In this document: positions 1 to 8,609 of the stretch, one piece after another
Layout of the letters: each line of letters opens with the position of its first letter
Position numbering within the stretch: the stretch's first letter is position 1
Assembly (NCBI GenBank): GCA_934278005.1
Contig: CAKQWG010000003.1
Location: forward strand, 1 to 47,885
Length of the DNA: 47,885 nucleotides
Direction of reading: 5' to 3'
From: an uncultured Pirellulaceae bacterium
GTDB lineage: Bacteria; Planctomycetota; Planctomycetia; Pirellulales; Pirellulaceae
Notes under the pieces: generated by a model
Told to the model about the DNA's origin: nothing
Database searches by the model: none
What the model saw: only the letters and a program-made list of their open reading frames with translations
Position numbers and translations under genes: made by a program

Positions 1-2
1 GT

Positions 3-944
3 CGCAGTGAAGCGGGTCGCAGCGAGCAGGACCGCTATGGGCAGGACCGCCGTGAACAGGGGCAAGTTGGGCAGGGCCAGTCGGAGTGGACCCGCGTAGA
101 CCAACAGTCCGCGCAGCGCCGCTCCGAGTCAAACAGTGAGCAGTATCGCCGCAGTGATGACTCGGAAAACCGAAGTTCGATGCGCCAGCCGCAGAGCCAA
201 GATAGACGCAGCGCTGCAAGCGGTCGCCAGTACGACGGCCAGTCGGCTGAAGGCCAAGGTTACCTGGGTGTGACGCTCGACGCGAACGCTGATGGCCAAG
301 GTCAGGGTGTAAGGATCTCGCGAGTGGATAACAATAGTCCAGCACAACGCGCAGGCTTGAAAATCGGCGATCGCATTCTCAAAGTCAACGGGCAAACGCT
401 GTCGAATCCTCAAGACTTGGTACAGATGATCCAGCGCATGGATCCTAATCAATCAGCAGAGCTGACGGTCATCGCCGACGGCGGACGTGAGGAGATCGAC
501 GTCCAGCTTGCGTCCAAGGCACAAGCCAGCCAGCGATCGGCGATGAACCGACAAGCAATGAGCAGCGGTGCAGTCGTGCAGTCGAGTTCAAACTATTCAA
601 CCGCTCAGACATATGCGACTCCTGGCACTGTGCAGTATCGCAATCAGGCCGACCAGGGAGTGTCCAATGAGTCGCTAACTCAAGTCCTGCGAGAGATTCG
701 TCAAGAGCTGCAGCAGCTTCGTCAGCAAGTCAGTCGACTGGACAGTCAGAACGTTTCACGCGGCCAGTCGCAGTATTCTGCAGAGCAAAATGCCGCAAAC
801 TGGTCGCAGTCGAATCGGGACTACGATGATGATCGCTATGACGACAATCGCTATGACGACAATCGCTATGACGACGATGACGATGACGCACGTCGGACTA
901 ACCAACGCGATACTGATCGCGAGCAACGCTCCGGCCAGCGCTAA
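3..944 (+). CDS. PDZ-domain protein, 3' part only
   Basis: The frame is open from the first complete codon of the window, so the start lies upstream and only about 313 C-terminal residues are visible. The visible part begins with an Arg/Gln/Ser/Glu-rich low-complexity stretch. A PDZ domain follows at about residues 86-169, with the carboxylate-loop sequence GYLGV, then the VNGQTL turn and a C-terminal beta strand. Residues about 224-249 (repeating Leu/Gln, LREIRQELQQLRQQVSRL) look like a short coiled coil. The end is an Asp/Arg/Tyr-rich tail made of repeated RYDDN units. PDZ domains bind C-terminal peptides and often occur in envelope proteases or scaffolds. No protease domain is visible here, so the activity is unknown. 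A strong terminator follows the stop codon. Confidence 0.85.
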   Translation, partial: RSEAGRSEQDRYGQDRREQGQVGQGQSEWTRVDQQSAQRRSESNSEQYRRSDDSENRSSMRQPQSQDRRSAASGRQYDGQSAEGQGYLGVTLDANADGQGQGVRISRVDNNSPAQRAGLKIGDRILKVNGQTLSNPQDLVQMIQRMDPNQSAELTVIADGGREEIDVQLASKAQASQRSAMNRQAMSSGAVVQSSSNYSTAQTYATPGTVQYRNQADQGVSNESLTQVLREIRQELQQLRQQVSRLDSQNVSRGQSQYSAEQNAANWSQSNRDYDDDRYDDNRYDDNRYDDDDDDARRTNQRDTDREQRSGQR

Positions 945-1456
945 GCGGATACGCGGCTGATACACGGCCGATACACGGCCGACCGGTCAGTTGTGCGATA
1001 CCGGCTGAGGGTTTCCCTCAGCCGGTGTTTTGATAGGCACAGGGGCCTAGACATCGCGAAATCTGGAAGCTATTTTCGAGCAGTTGGCAGTTGTCAAACG
1101 TCTGCAAGCGTCAAACTAGCCTGAACTTACGAATAGTACTTGTGTGTCTCAGCTCCGGGAAGTTCTCTGCGACGCTGCGTGCAGCTTCTCCAGCAGAGCG
1201 TTTACTGAACAAGCCAGACTATGCTGGTCTCCCGCTGGCCGTACCGCTAAGGGGCGTCGTGTCCGGCACTCGTTCCCGATTATGGGCAGCGCAGCAGAGT
1301 CAGCCTCGCTTCGCCCCTCTGGGCTAAGCTGGCAGCGATAAAAAGTCTATACTGCTGACACAGGAGCTGGACCGGCGGCCAGGGCGACATGCCGGCCGCG
1401 GCAACTTGTCGACCTACTTCGAACTGCTTCGCACTCGCGCCCGGAGAATATTTGGA
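945..1456. other. Intergenic region without a supported gene
   Basis: The first 40 bases hold three imperfect 11-base tandem copies of GATACACGGCC, then the terminator at 1001-1031. From there to the sulfatase start I see only short open frames with no ribosome site and no recognisable protein. The promoter of the sulfatase gene probably lies here, but I cannot point to convincing -35/-10 boxes. Confidence 0.5.
1001..1031 (+). terminator. Intrinsic terminator of the PDZ gene
   Basis: A perfect 11-bp stem (CCGGCTGAGGG / CCCTCAGCCGG) with a TTT loop is followed by TGTTTT. It lies 57 bases after the PDZ stop codon. The stem strength and the T tail make this a convincing rho-independent terminator. 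Confidence 0.88.
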
Positions 1457-3172
1457 ATGTCCGTTATCCACATGGAAAATGCCTCGGGGCGGCATGCTTG
1501 GCTGGGGACTGCTTGGCTGGGAACTGCCTGGCTGGGGCTAGTGCTGTTGCTCGGTCTATTTGGTTGTTCCATTTTGGCTGCACCATACCGCTTGGGGGCA
1601 GCTGAGAGTGGAGCTCCCAATATTCTGTTTGCCTTTGCCGACGACTGGGGACGACAGGCCAGCGTTTATGCCCAGGTCGACGGCCCGGGAACGATCAGCG
1701 ATGCGGTCCAGACACCCAACTTTGATCGCATAGCCAAGCAAGGTGTTCTGTTTAAAAATGCGTTTGTAAACGCTCCGTCGTGCACGCCCTGTCGCAGCTC
1801 ACTAGTGTCCGGGCAATATTTCTGGCGGACTGGCCGCGGCGCGATTTTGCAAGGTGCCGTGTGGGATATGAACATTCCAGCTTGGCCACTGCTGCTACGC
1901 GATGATGGCTATCACTTAGGCAAGAGCTATAAGGTTTGGGGGCCTGGGACGCCCAGCAATGCCCCGATCGGTGGGCAGCAGTACGCCTTCGAAAAAGCTG
2001 GAGGCCGTATCAACCAGTTCTCACAACATGCCACGCGCCTAGTTGCTAACGGCCAGACGATCGAGCAAGCCAAACAAGAATTGCTAGACGAGGTCCGCGA
2101 GAACTTTGTGGCCTTTTTGGGCCAGCGCGATTCCACGCAGCCATTCTGCTACTGGTATGGTCCAACGAATGTTCATCGCCAGTGGGTGCGAGGTTCAGGG
2201 AAAGCGTTATGGGGTATCGATCCCGATGCGCTCGAAGGAAAGCTTCCACCATTTTTACCCGATGTGCCGGCGGTTCGTGAAGACATAGCGGATTACCTGG
2301 GAGAGGTCCAAGCGTTCGATGCATCGCTGGGCGTACTGATGGACGAATTGCAGCGCGCCGGGCTGAGCGACAATACGCTTATAGCCGTTAGCGGCGATCA
2401 TGGCCCGGCGGGCTTCCCGCACGGAAAATGCAACTTATATGACTTCGGGACGCGGGTCTCGTTGGCCGTGGCGGGGCCCAAAGTGCAAGGGGGCCGCGTG
2501 GTAGATGATTTTGTGAGCTTGCCCGATCTGGCACCCACATTTTTAGAGGCCGCCGGTGTGGAGCTGCCCAGCCAAATGACGGCGCACAGCCTGTGGCCCG
2601 TGCTTGTGGCCAGCGGTCAGGGGCAAGTCGATCCGTTGCGCAGCCAAGTTTTTATGGGCCGCGAACGGCACGTCGAAATGGCTCGTGAAGGTTATCTACC
2701 CTATCCACAGCGAGCCATTCGCACGGCCGACTTCGCGCTGGTGATCAATTTCAAACCCGAGCGTTATCCGCTGGGCGACCCATACCGGCTTAACAGCGAC
2801 CATCCGCCGACAACGGAGGAGCTGAGCAATATAACTTTTGTAACGCTGCCCGACGAAGACGCCGGCCCAACTAAAGCTTGGATAGTCCAGCACCGCGACG
2901 ATTCACAGTGGCAGAGCGTATTTGAAAAAGCTTATGGGCTGCGGCCACGCGAAGAACTGTTCGATATGCGCCAGGATCCACATCAAATGCACAACCTAGC
3001 CGACGACCCAGCTTACTCCAGCGTGCTGGGCGATCTGCGTGAGCGACTGATGAACGAGCTGCGTCGCAGTGGTGATCCGCGCGTCGTCGACGATGGCGAG
3101 TTCTTCGAAACGCCTCCGTTGGCTGGGCCGTTGCCCGCTGATGTGCCGCATCCCAACCGAAAGGTTAAATAG
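1457..3172 (+). CDS. Sulfatase, N-sulfoglucosamine sulfohydrolase-like
   Basis: This is a family S1 sulfatase that would remove sulfate esters or N-sulfate from sulfated polysaccharides outside the cytoplasm. With the start at 1457 (GGAGA about 10 bases upstream; an in-frame start at 1406 is less likely) the protein has 571 residues. A hydrophobic export segment carries a triplicated TAWLG/GTAWLG motif and ends near LFGC, so it could also be a lipoprotein. Metal-binding DD lies at about 62-63. The formylglycine site CTPCR (C-x-P-x-R) has its modifiable Cys at about 109, and SGDHG at about 313 completes the metal site. The sequence after CTPCR ([12 protein letters not shown]) is typical of SGSH-like sulfatases of planctomycetes. 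Activity needs a formylglycine-generating enzyme or anSME, not encoded here. The natural substrate cannot be told from sequence. Confidence 0.93.
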   Translation: MSVIHMENASGRHAWLGTAWLGTAWLGLVLLLGLFGCSILAAPYRLGAAESGAPNILFAFADDWGRQASVYAQVDGPGTISDAVQTPNFDRIAKQGVLFKNAFVNAPSCTPCRSSLVSGQYFWRTGRGAILQGAVWDMNIPAWPLLLRDDGYHLGKSYKVWGPGTPSNAPIGGQQYAFEKAGGRINQFSQHATRLVANGQTIEQAKQELLDEVRENFVAFLGQRDSTQPFCYWYGPTNVHRQWVRGSGKALWGIDPDALEGKLPPFLPDVPAVREDIADYLGEVQAFDASLGVLMDELQRAGLSDNTLIAVSGDHGPAGFPHGKCNLYDFGTRVSLAVAGPKVQGGRVVDDFVSLPDLAPTFLEAAGVELPSQMTAHSLWPVLVASGQGQVDPLRSQVFMGRERHVEMAREGYLPYPQRAIRTADFALVINFKPERYPLGDPYRLNSDHPPTTEELSNITFVTLPDEDAGPTKAWIVQHRDDSQWQSVFEKAYGLRPREELFDMRQDPHQMHNLADDPAYSSVLGDLRERLMNELRRSGDPRVVDDGEFFETPPLAGPLPADVPHPNRKVK

Positions 3173-3252
3173 GCCTATGACCGCACACCGAGTGGGCTTG
3201 GCGTTGACATGATGGCGGCTTTGCGTAGGTGCAGACTTGCCGCCGCGAAGCT

Positions 3253-3951
3253 CTACTCCTCACCGGGGTCGGCATCGGCAATTGCCACGGTGCGTTTCGT
3301 CTCGCCGCAATTGCTGCAGCGTGATGAACTGGAGCGGTCACATATTTTCCCACAGTTCGCACAGCAACTGTGCGACAACGCAACTCGCCATTGAGAATCC
3401 TCATCACCAACATTTTCATTGGGCAGAATACACAGACCGGGGCGAGTTGGTTGAGCACGAATCACGCTAACTTGTCCCGAGCACTCCAGGTAGGCCGCGC
3501 GGACTTGGCCTAAATGCACAATCCCGTGCGTGCGCAGTGAGTCGAACAATTCAGTTTGCGACAGTCGTTCATTCTGCAGCTTTTTCGAATCGATGACGCC
3601 GGAGTGAACTAAACACACAGCTTCGCCTTCGATCCAAGCTTCAATGGTTTTATTGGATTCGGTGATGTAGCTTAAGAATCGCTGCAGCCCGATGATGATG
3701 GCGATGACCAGCATGGTGTGTAGCAACGGAACATCGTCGTAGAACATTGGGTCACCAACGGCGGAGCCCAGAGCCACGATAATCGCGAATTCGAAAGGCG
3801 TGAGTTGTCCCATGCCTCGTTTACCCATCCAGCGTAGCAGCAAGAGCGTGTAGCTAAAGATGACCAGTGTTCGGAAAGCCACCTCCAGGAAAAACAAAGC
3901 TGGCTTGTCACCAAAGAAAATGCGGACAAAATCGAATTCATAATCGGCCAT
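3253..3951 (-). CDS. DUF421/YetF-like membrane protein with C-terminal zinc ribbon
   Basis: The protein has 232 residues. Three membrane segments (about 19-40, 53-71 and 77-96) surround the family signature MGKRGMGQLTPFEFAIIVALG, which matches YetF/DUF421 proteins (split here as MGKRGMG and QLTPFEFAII). A cytoplasmic alpha/beta domain follows (about 100-175, EGEAVCLVHSGVID). The tail is unusual: Cys197-x2-Cys200 and Cys212-x2-Cys215 form a treble-cysteine zinc ribbon near the C-terminus, where ordinary family members end. The function of DUF421 proteins is poorly known; in Bacillus some are linked to spore or membrane stress. It lies last in a minus-strand series after a kinase and a hydrolase (181-base gap), so co-transcription is possible but unproven. 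No strong ribosome site is visible. Confidence 0.85.
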   Translation of the reverse strand: MADYEFDFVRIFFGDKPALFFLEVAFRTLVIFSYTLLLLRWMGKRGMGQLTPFEFAIIVALGSAVGDPMFYDDVPLLHTMLVIAIIIGLQRFLSYITESNKTIEAWIEGEAVCLVHSGVIDSKKLQNERLSQTELFDSLRTHGIVHLGQVRAAYLECSGQVSVIRAQPTRPGLCILPNENVGDEDSQWRVALSHSCCANCGKICDRSSSSRCSNCGETKRTVAIADADPGEE

Positions 3952-4132
3952 AATGCAATTGCTTAGATCCTAAACTGAGGGGTGGAGAATATCGCGCAGC
4001 CGTTCGGCGAGGAGCCGACGATCTCGGCAAAGTGCTAAGGGTGGTCGCGGTTTTTGAGGGCCACGATTGTCATGCAACGCCTCGCCGGTCCAGCTTTCGG
4101 GCAGTCGCCAAAGCCACCGATCGACAGAGTGA

Positions 4133-6601
4133 TCAGCGAAGTTCACTCTCTGGGAATTCTGAAAATTGCAGATGTCGGTCGAGAAAATCAAACGTGCCTT
4201 GAGCATTGATCATATGCGGGCCGTTAAACCATTCGATCTGACAGTGCTCGGGCAGCCCCAGGCGGGCGCTATATAAGAAGTGCGCCTTGGCAAACTCAAA
4301 CGCCACGCGCTCGTCGGTAGCCACTGCATCGCGCTGTCCGCGTTCGACCATAAATGGGCGCGGAGCGATGAGCGCGGCCATCTCCGCGTAATTGAACGTA
4401 GTGCCCAAATCAAACTCGAAGATTTCGTATTCACCCGTCCACATATAGGAGTAGTTTTCGCGGGTGGTTGCATTTTTATCGACCCAGTCATTGAAGTCCC
4501 CCGAGCATATCGACAGGCAGTACTCGGAGACCAATGGTGGAATGCGCATAGCGCTTTTGCCGCCATAGGACAGACCATAGAATGCGATCCGATCAGCGTC
4601 GACGTTAGGCTGAGTTTTCAACCAATTGACAATCTGCTGATGCTGCGGAACGATGATTGAGAAGAGTGTTTTCTTAAGTGGGTAGGCCTTGCGCTGCAAT
4701 GTGCGAAAGGCATCTCGGCCGATGTATAGATTTTGAGGGGCAAAGGTAATGTACCCTCGCTCCGCTAGCTTGGCGGCAAAGTCGTGATAGGCGCGATGAT
4801 CTCCCTCGATGGTATCCTGTGGACGACCTTCCAATCCGTGTTGGCAGACGACGACCGGTCGCCTTTCATCAGGGGACAAATTTTTGGGTAAGCACAAGAT
4901 GCCATAGGCGAAGACGTCGGGAAAAACATCTAAGACAACTTCGTATCCAGTCCAGCTCGGTTTGTCGTAAATCACCCGCGAGCGTGCGTTGAAGTCCATC
5001 AGCGGCTGATCAAAGTGACCGATAATCTCCTTGCGAAAATAATCGCGGTAGGGCTCAATCGACTTTTGGTAGGCCTCGGCAGAGGATGTGTCCAGCGGAA
5101 ATCGTCCCTGGCGCGCATCGGATAAATCGCTACCCAGATTCATAAAGCCACGCCGCTCAGAGGCACTTTTTTCGAGCTGCCATTGGTTGAGTTGTTCGAG
5201 TTCATCGAACTGCCGCGTGTGTCTCTCAGCGGCTAGTCCCTGCGCTGCCGAGTTGGCCTCTTCAAGCCGCGATGGGCTAGTGGCATTATCACGTGCATCT
5301 TGTGGGGGCAGTCTGAATTCGCCGCTGTCACGGCCGGGCAATGAATGCCAGAACGCCGCGGTGGCCGCAGCAGATACAGCGCTCAGTGTCTGAGCGAGCG
5401 GTGCTGGCTGGTCTACCAACGCCGCAATTTCCGATGCCTTAGCCGCCTTTCCCGCCGCCTTAGCTGGCGAGAGGTGAGCAATGGGGAAGGGGAGAGGGGA
5501 TACTAACTGAGCCAACCTAGCTAACTCCTCGGCGACCTCGGCAGGAGCCGGAGGCTCAAGCACAGCCGGCGCGCCTCCTTCACTTGCCAATGCCAGCGAG
5601 GGAGCCCCATGCTCGTCGATAACTAACGGTCGAGGCGCAATCATCGAAGCCAGCTCAGCATCGCCAAAGGCTTCTAGCAGTCCAAACACATTGCGACTGA
5701 GCGGTTGCTGCCAGATCCGCTGCTGCGAGCCGAAGTAGCCGGCCACGCAGGCGGCGTCGATACGCGGGTCGAGCGCCGCCGCGTAGAGCGTGAGCATGCC
5801 GCCTTCGCCACTGCCGATGACACCCATGGGTAGTTTGCCGCTGCTGGCGTCCTGTGCGAACCAATCGATGCCTGCCAATACCTTCTGAGTCTCGTAGCCA
5901 ATCAGATGTCGCCCGAGCACATAGGCACTGCGATACAAGTACTCGCGATTGGTCATTTTGGCGCGTCCACGACGAGCGCTCAGGCTGCGATCGATCAGTG
6001 TCGGCACTAGCACTCGACAGCCATTGGCAGCCAGCAGTCGAGCAAATTGTTGCTCTGCAGGCAATCCAGCCGCGATGCCACAGATCAATTCAGGTGTTTG
6101 ATCGGCGTCCGGGATGGCAATGACGTTAGCTACAGCCTCGCCATGCGGGACCAACCACAAACCTTCACCGTGCAGATTGCTCAGAGCTGGCCAGCGGACG
6201 GCATAGATGTCGCAGTCCCTGCCTGCATGCAGCACATGCGACTGAGCAGTCGACGAGACGAAACTCAGGGCTGCAAATGGCTGCCGCGGATCGCGCACGC
6301 CGAGTATGTAGGCTAGTCGCTCACGGTTTGGCAGCAGTGATTGTGTATACGCTGCGGGCGTGGTTTTGTCGCGTGACCAGTGTGTTTGGCGTCGCGACAC
6401 AGAACTCGCAAGCTCTTGCAACAGGAAGCGGTCTGCGCCAGCCACCATCTGTGCGGCGATGTCGCCCTGCATAAGCAGCGGTTGGGTACCCCTGATGCCG
6501 GCCGGCTCTGAGGCCGAGGAGTCCTGCTGAGCCAATGAGCAGGTCGCCCAGCAGCTCAACATCGACATAGCGCACAAAGATATGATCAGCTTCCGCGTCA
6601 T
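4133..6601 (-). CDS. Tandem alpha/beta hydrolase (esterase-like), N-domain degenerate
   Basis: An 822-residue exported protein with an N-terminal signal peptide (about 1-25) and a good ribosome site (AGAGGA seven bases before ATG). It contains two alpha/beta-hydrolase domains. The C-terminal one (about 500-815) is intact: nucleophile elbow GLSYGG with Ser678, Asp758 (GQRD) and His796 (NGPH). It resembles acetyl-xylan-esterase / dienelactone-hydrolase-like enzymes. The N-terminal one (about 95-335) keeps the architecture (GSGEGG at 263-268; MIAPRPLVID at 320-329, parallel to LIAPRPFMVE at 744-753), but Gly265 replaces the serine, so it should be catalytically dead. An Ala/Pro-rich linker (about 340-420) joins them. 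It starts 56 bases after the kinase gene on the same strand. The substrate is unknown; a carbohydrate ester is the best guess. Confidence 0.85.
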   Translation of the reverse strand: MTRKLIISLCAMSMLSCWATCSLAQQDSSASEPAGIRGTQPLLMQGDIAAQMVAGADRFLLQELASSVSRRQTHWSRDKTTPAAYTQSLLPNRERLAYILGVRDPRQPFAALSFVSSTAQSHVLHAGRDCDIYAVRWPALSNLHGEGLWLVPHGEAVANVIAIPDADQTPELICGIAAGLPAEQQFARLLAANGCRVLVPTLIDRSLSARRGRAKMTNREYLYRSAYVLGRHLIGYETQKVLAGIDWFAQDASSGKLPMGVIGSGEGGMLTLYAAALDPRIDAACVAGYFGSQQRIWQQPLSRNVFGLLEAFGDAELASMIAPRPLVIDEHGAPSLALASEGGAPAVLEPPAPAEVAEELARLAQLVSPLPFPIAHLSPAKAAGKAAKASEIAALVDQPAPLAQTLSAVSAAATAAFWHSLPGRDSGEFRLPPQDARDNATSPSRLEEANSAAQGLAAERHTRQFDELEQLNQWQLEKSASERRGFMNLGSDLSDARQGRFPLDTSSAEAYQKSIEPYRDYFRKEIIGHFDQPLMDFNARSRVIYDKPSWTGYEVVLDVFPDVFAYGILCLPKNLSPDERRPVVVCQHGLEGRPQDTIEGDHRAYHDFAAKLAERGYITFAPQNLYIGRDAFRTLQRKAYPLKKTLFSIIVPQHQQIVNWLKTQPNVDADRIAFYGLSYGGKSAMRIPPLVSEYCLSICSGDFNDWVDKNATTRENYSYMWTGEYEIFEFDLGTTFNYAEMAALIAPRPFMVERGQRDAVATDERVAFEFAKAHFLYSARLGLPEHCQIEWFNGPHMINAQGTFDFLDRHLQFSEFPESELR

Positions 6602-6657
6602 GGTGCATCCTCTAGCCGCAAGATTTAGTGGTGGAGTCTCAGGCTGGCCGCGGCTCG

Positions 6658-8163
6658 TTACTCAACTGGCGCAGTAACACTTGATGAGGTTTTAAACAAA
6701 CGCAGTAGCGCGGAGCGCAGCTCGCGGACCTTGAGCGGCATTGCCAGCAGCATCCGCTTGGGACCGACTTTGGCATTGCGAATGACAAACTGCTGCTTGC
6801 GATCGACCAATAGTATGGCCGGAATGTGGGCCGTATGAGGTTGGCTACCGAATTCGTTGAACGCATCCAGCGCGGCTCCACCTAGCTCTGGCGCGCTGAA
6901 TAATACACAGTCTGCTGGCGGCTCTTCATCGGGCACAAACCGCGCAAGCGCACGCCCGGGATCGCTGATGACCAACACGCGATAGCCCCGCTTCTTTAGC
7001 TTCTCGCGAATCAGATCCTGAAACTCCATTTTGCTCTCGACCAGCAGAATGGTCTTGTTAGCTCCCTCAGTTGCCGCTTCAAGGGTTGCTGGATCATCTT
7101 TTTTGCCCGCCGCGATGCGCGCTGTGGTAAGCGTGTCACCCGCCTCCAAGCGATCCAAAGTAACACGTATATCCTCCAACATTTCGTCGGGAGTCTGGTA
7201 GCGTTTGTGAGGATCGAACTCCATAGCCTTGTGGACGATAGCGGCCACATTGAGCGGGATGTCGGGATCGATTTTGTTGATGTGAGGCACTTCGCGGAAG
7301 CGACTGACGTTGAGACGAGCCATGCGATCGCGAGTCTCAGTCAATGGCGAGTCACCGGTCAGCACATGGTAGAGCATGCTCCCCAGAAAATAGATATCGC
7401 TGCGCGGATCGTCCTTGCGCACCCCGGTACCCCGTTCCAATGCGGCGTAATCGATAGCGCGGGCGTTGGGACAATCCGCCAGTGCGGCTTCGTTGCTCGT
7501 GTCAGCCAGTGCAGCCAAACCGAAATCCACCAACTTGGCTTTGCCCTGGGCAGTAACCAGCACGTTGCTCAATTTCATATCGCGGTGGGTGACCCCTTTG
7601 GAGGCTGCAAAGGCGAGCCCACTGGCCACGTCGCGCGTAAGCTGCAAAGCTGTCTTCGCGTCGAGCTTACCGCGAATCTTAGTCAACTCGCGCAAAGTTT
7701 GGCCTTCCACAAACTCCATAACCATAAATGGATTGCGCGGATCAGCATCCACTTCGTAGATAGCCACGATGTTTGGGTGTCGCAGGTCCATCCCCACCCG
7801 CGCTTCGCGCATGAATTGCTCGACCTGCACCGGTTCGCTGCGGTGCCGACGACGCAGGACTTTCACAGCCACGACGCGTCCCGTCTCGCGATGCACCGAA
7901 CGATAGACACGTGCAAAAGTACCCGCCCCAATCAGGTACAGAACTTTGTAATGCCCATAGAAATACCCAGTCCGCTCTCCCTTAAGAATGCGGTCCACCT
8001 GTAGGTTTGTCAGCAATTCGCGGCGTTGAAGTACACGGATCAGGTCTTCGCACGTACCGTCGATCCCGCCGACTTCCGACCATGCTCGCTCGACCTCGAT
8101 GGGTTCCATCAACCCGAGCTCGACGATCCGTTGCGAAAGCTGTGTAGGAGTAAAATCGACCAT
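6658..8163 (-). CDS. Ser/Thr protein kinase fused to degenerate receiver domain
   Basis: I place the start at the ATG at 8163, which has AGGA five bases upstream; a TTG at 8178 in the same frame lacks such a site. The 501-residue protein begins with a short helical segment (LTNLQVDRILKGE) seen before many planctomycete kinases. The kinase domain (about 70-340) has a Gly-rich loop (GAGTFARV), Lys101 (VAVK), HRDMKLSN at about 193-200 and DFG at about 213-215, so it should be active. A receiver-like domain occupies about 370-492, but its acidic pocket is lost: the opening strand reads TILLVES instead of carrying paired acids, the phosphoacceptor position reads VLFSAP, and the conserved Lys-Pro is MPL. 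It therefore probably acts as a phosphorylation-independent protein module. No membrane segment is visible, so the protein is cytoplasmic. Confidence 0.92.
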   Translation of the reverse strand: MVDFTPTQLSQRIVELGLMEPIEVERAWSEVGGIDGTCEDLIRVLQRRELLTNLQVDRILKGERTGYFYGHYKVLYLIGAGTFARVYRSVHRETGRVVAVKVLRRRHRSEPVQVEQFMREARVGMDLRHPNIVAIYEVDADPRNPFMVMEFVEGQTLRELTKIRGKLDAKTALQLTRDVASGLAFAASKGVTHRDMKLSNVLVTAQGKAKLVDFGLAALADTSNEAALADCPNARAIDYAALERGTGVRKDDPRSDIYFLGSMLYHVLTGDSPLTETRDRMARLNVSRFREVPHINKIDPDIPLNVAAIVHKAMEFDPHKRYQTPDEMLEDIRVTLDRLEAGDTLTTARIAAGKKDDPATLEAATEGANKTILLVESKMEFQDLIREKLKKRGYRVLVISDPGRALARFVPDEEPPADCVLFSAPELGGAALDAFNEFGSQPHTAHIPAILLVDRKQQFVIRNAKVGPKRMLLAMPLKVRELRSALLRLFKTSSSVTAPVE

Positions 8164-8375
8164 AAAATCCTGTACCAAACCAAGTAAAGACGCGCTGCCG
8201 GGCAGGGCTGGCCAAAGAATTGCCTAAACCTTGATACTAAGCAAACAGCCAACAAAACGCAAATCAATTGGGATCGTGCGCATGAATCGCTACGCATAGC
8301 GCACGCCTGCCAACGGGAATGAGCCGCTGGAGGTGGACACCTTTTAGCGCATACCTTTCGATCACAGTGGACACG

Positions 8376-8411
8376 AAAAAAGGGATGTCCCAAATGCGTT
8401 GGGACATCCCT
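8376..8411 (-). terminator. Intrinsic terminator on the minus strand
   Basis: Read on the minus strand, a perfect 13-bp stem (AGGGATGTCCCAA / TTGGGACATCCCT, 8381-8393 with 8399-8411) with a five-base loop ends in a run of six T. It lies downstream of the 97-residue minus-strand gene, beyond the hairpin repeats at 8492-8609, and upstream of the kinase gene. It probably ends the small gene's transcript and insulates the kinase operon. Confidence 0.85.
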
Positions 8412-8436
8412 CTTTCGGAGAGCACACAACCAAGCT

Positions 8437-8450
8437 AGGACTTTAAGTGC
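8437..8450. repeat. 14-base dispersed motif AGGACTTTAAGTGC, copy 1
   Basis: This 14-mer is exactly repeated at 23032-23045, also in an intergenic region. Its core ACTT-T-AAGT is a near-palindrome. Two exact copies in 48 kb may be chance or a small dispersed element or binding site. Confidence 0.35.
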
Positions 8451-8491
8451 CGTGGCGAGGCATCCTGGCTGGCTGTGTTCAGTAGATTCAT

Positions 8492-8609
8492 GTGGCGTAA
8501 GCTTCTAGCTTGCCAGTGGCGTAAGCTTCTAGCTTGCGATCTTATTTTTACTTCAGTAGCAAGCAGGATGCTTACTCCACCGGCTGGCAAGCAGGATGCT
8601 TACTCCACC
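8492..8609. repeat. Composite REP-like element, family A/B, copy 1
   Basis: Two copies of unit A (GTGGCGT + AAGCT-TCT-AGCTT + GC; 8492-8513 and 8516-8537) are followed by a T-rich spacer and two inverted copies of unit B (8559-8580 and 8587-8608). On the minus strand unit B reads GTGGAGT + AAGCA-TCC-TGCTT + GC. A and B are homologous. The T/A pair at the top of the stem in A is exchanged for A/T in B, so the hairpin is kept by compensatory change. The element ends directly against the stop codon of the minus-strand small gene. Confidence 0.85.

Noticed and set aside
756..965. Minus-strand frame encoding repeated hydrophobic IVVIAIVVIA
   Set aside because: It is the complement of the Asp-rich RYDDN repeats at the end of the PDZ gene; it only imitates a membrane segment.
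1091..1341. Short open frames before the sulfatase gene
   Set aside because: No ribosome site, non-ATG start for the longer one, no conserved features; they overlap each other in different frames.
5655..5901. Arg-rich small frames opposite or within the tandem hydrolase gene
   Set aside because: They are shifted-frame readings of the hydrolase coding sequence.
7207..8004. 265-residue open frame on the plus strand
   Set aside because: Antisense to the kinase domain of the gene at 6658-8163, whose motifs are intact.
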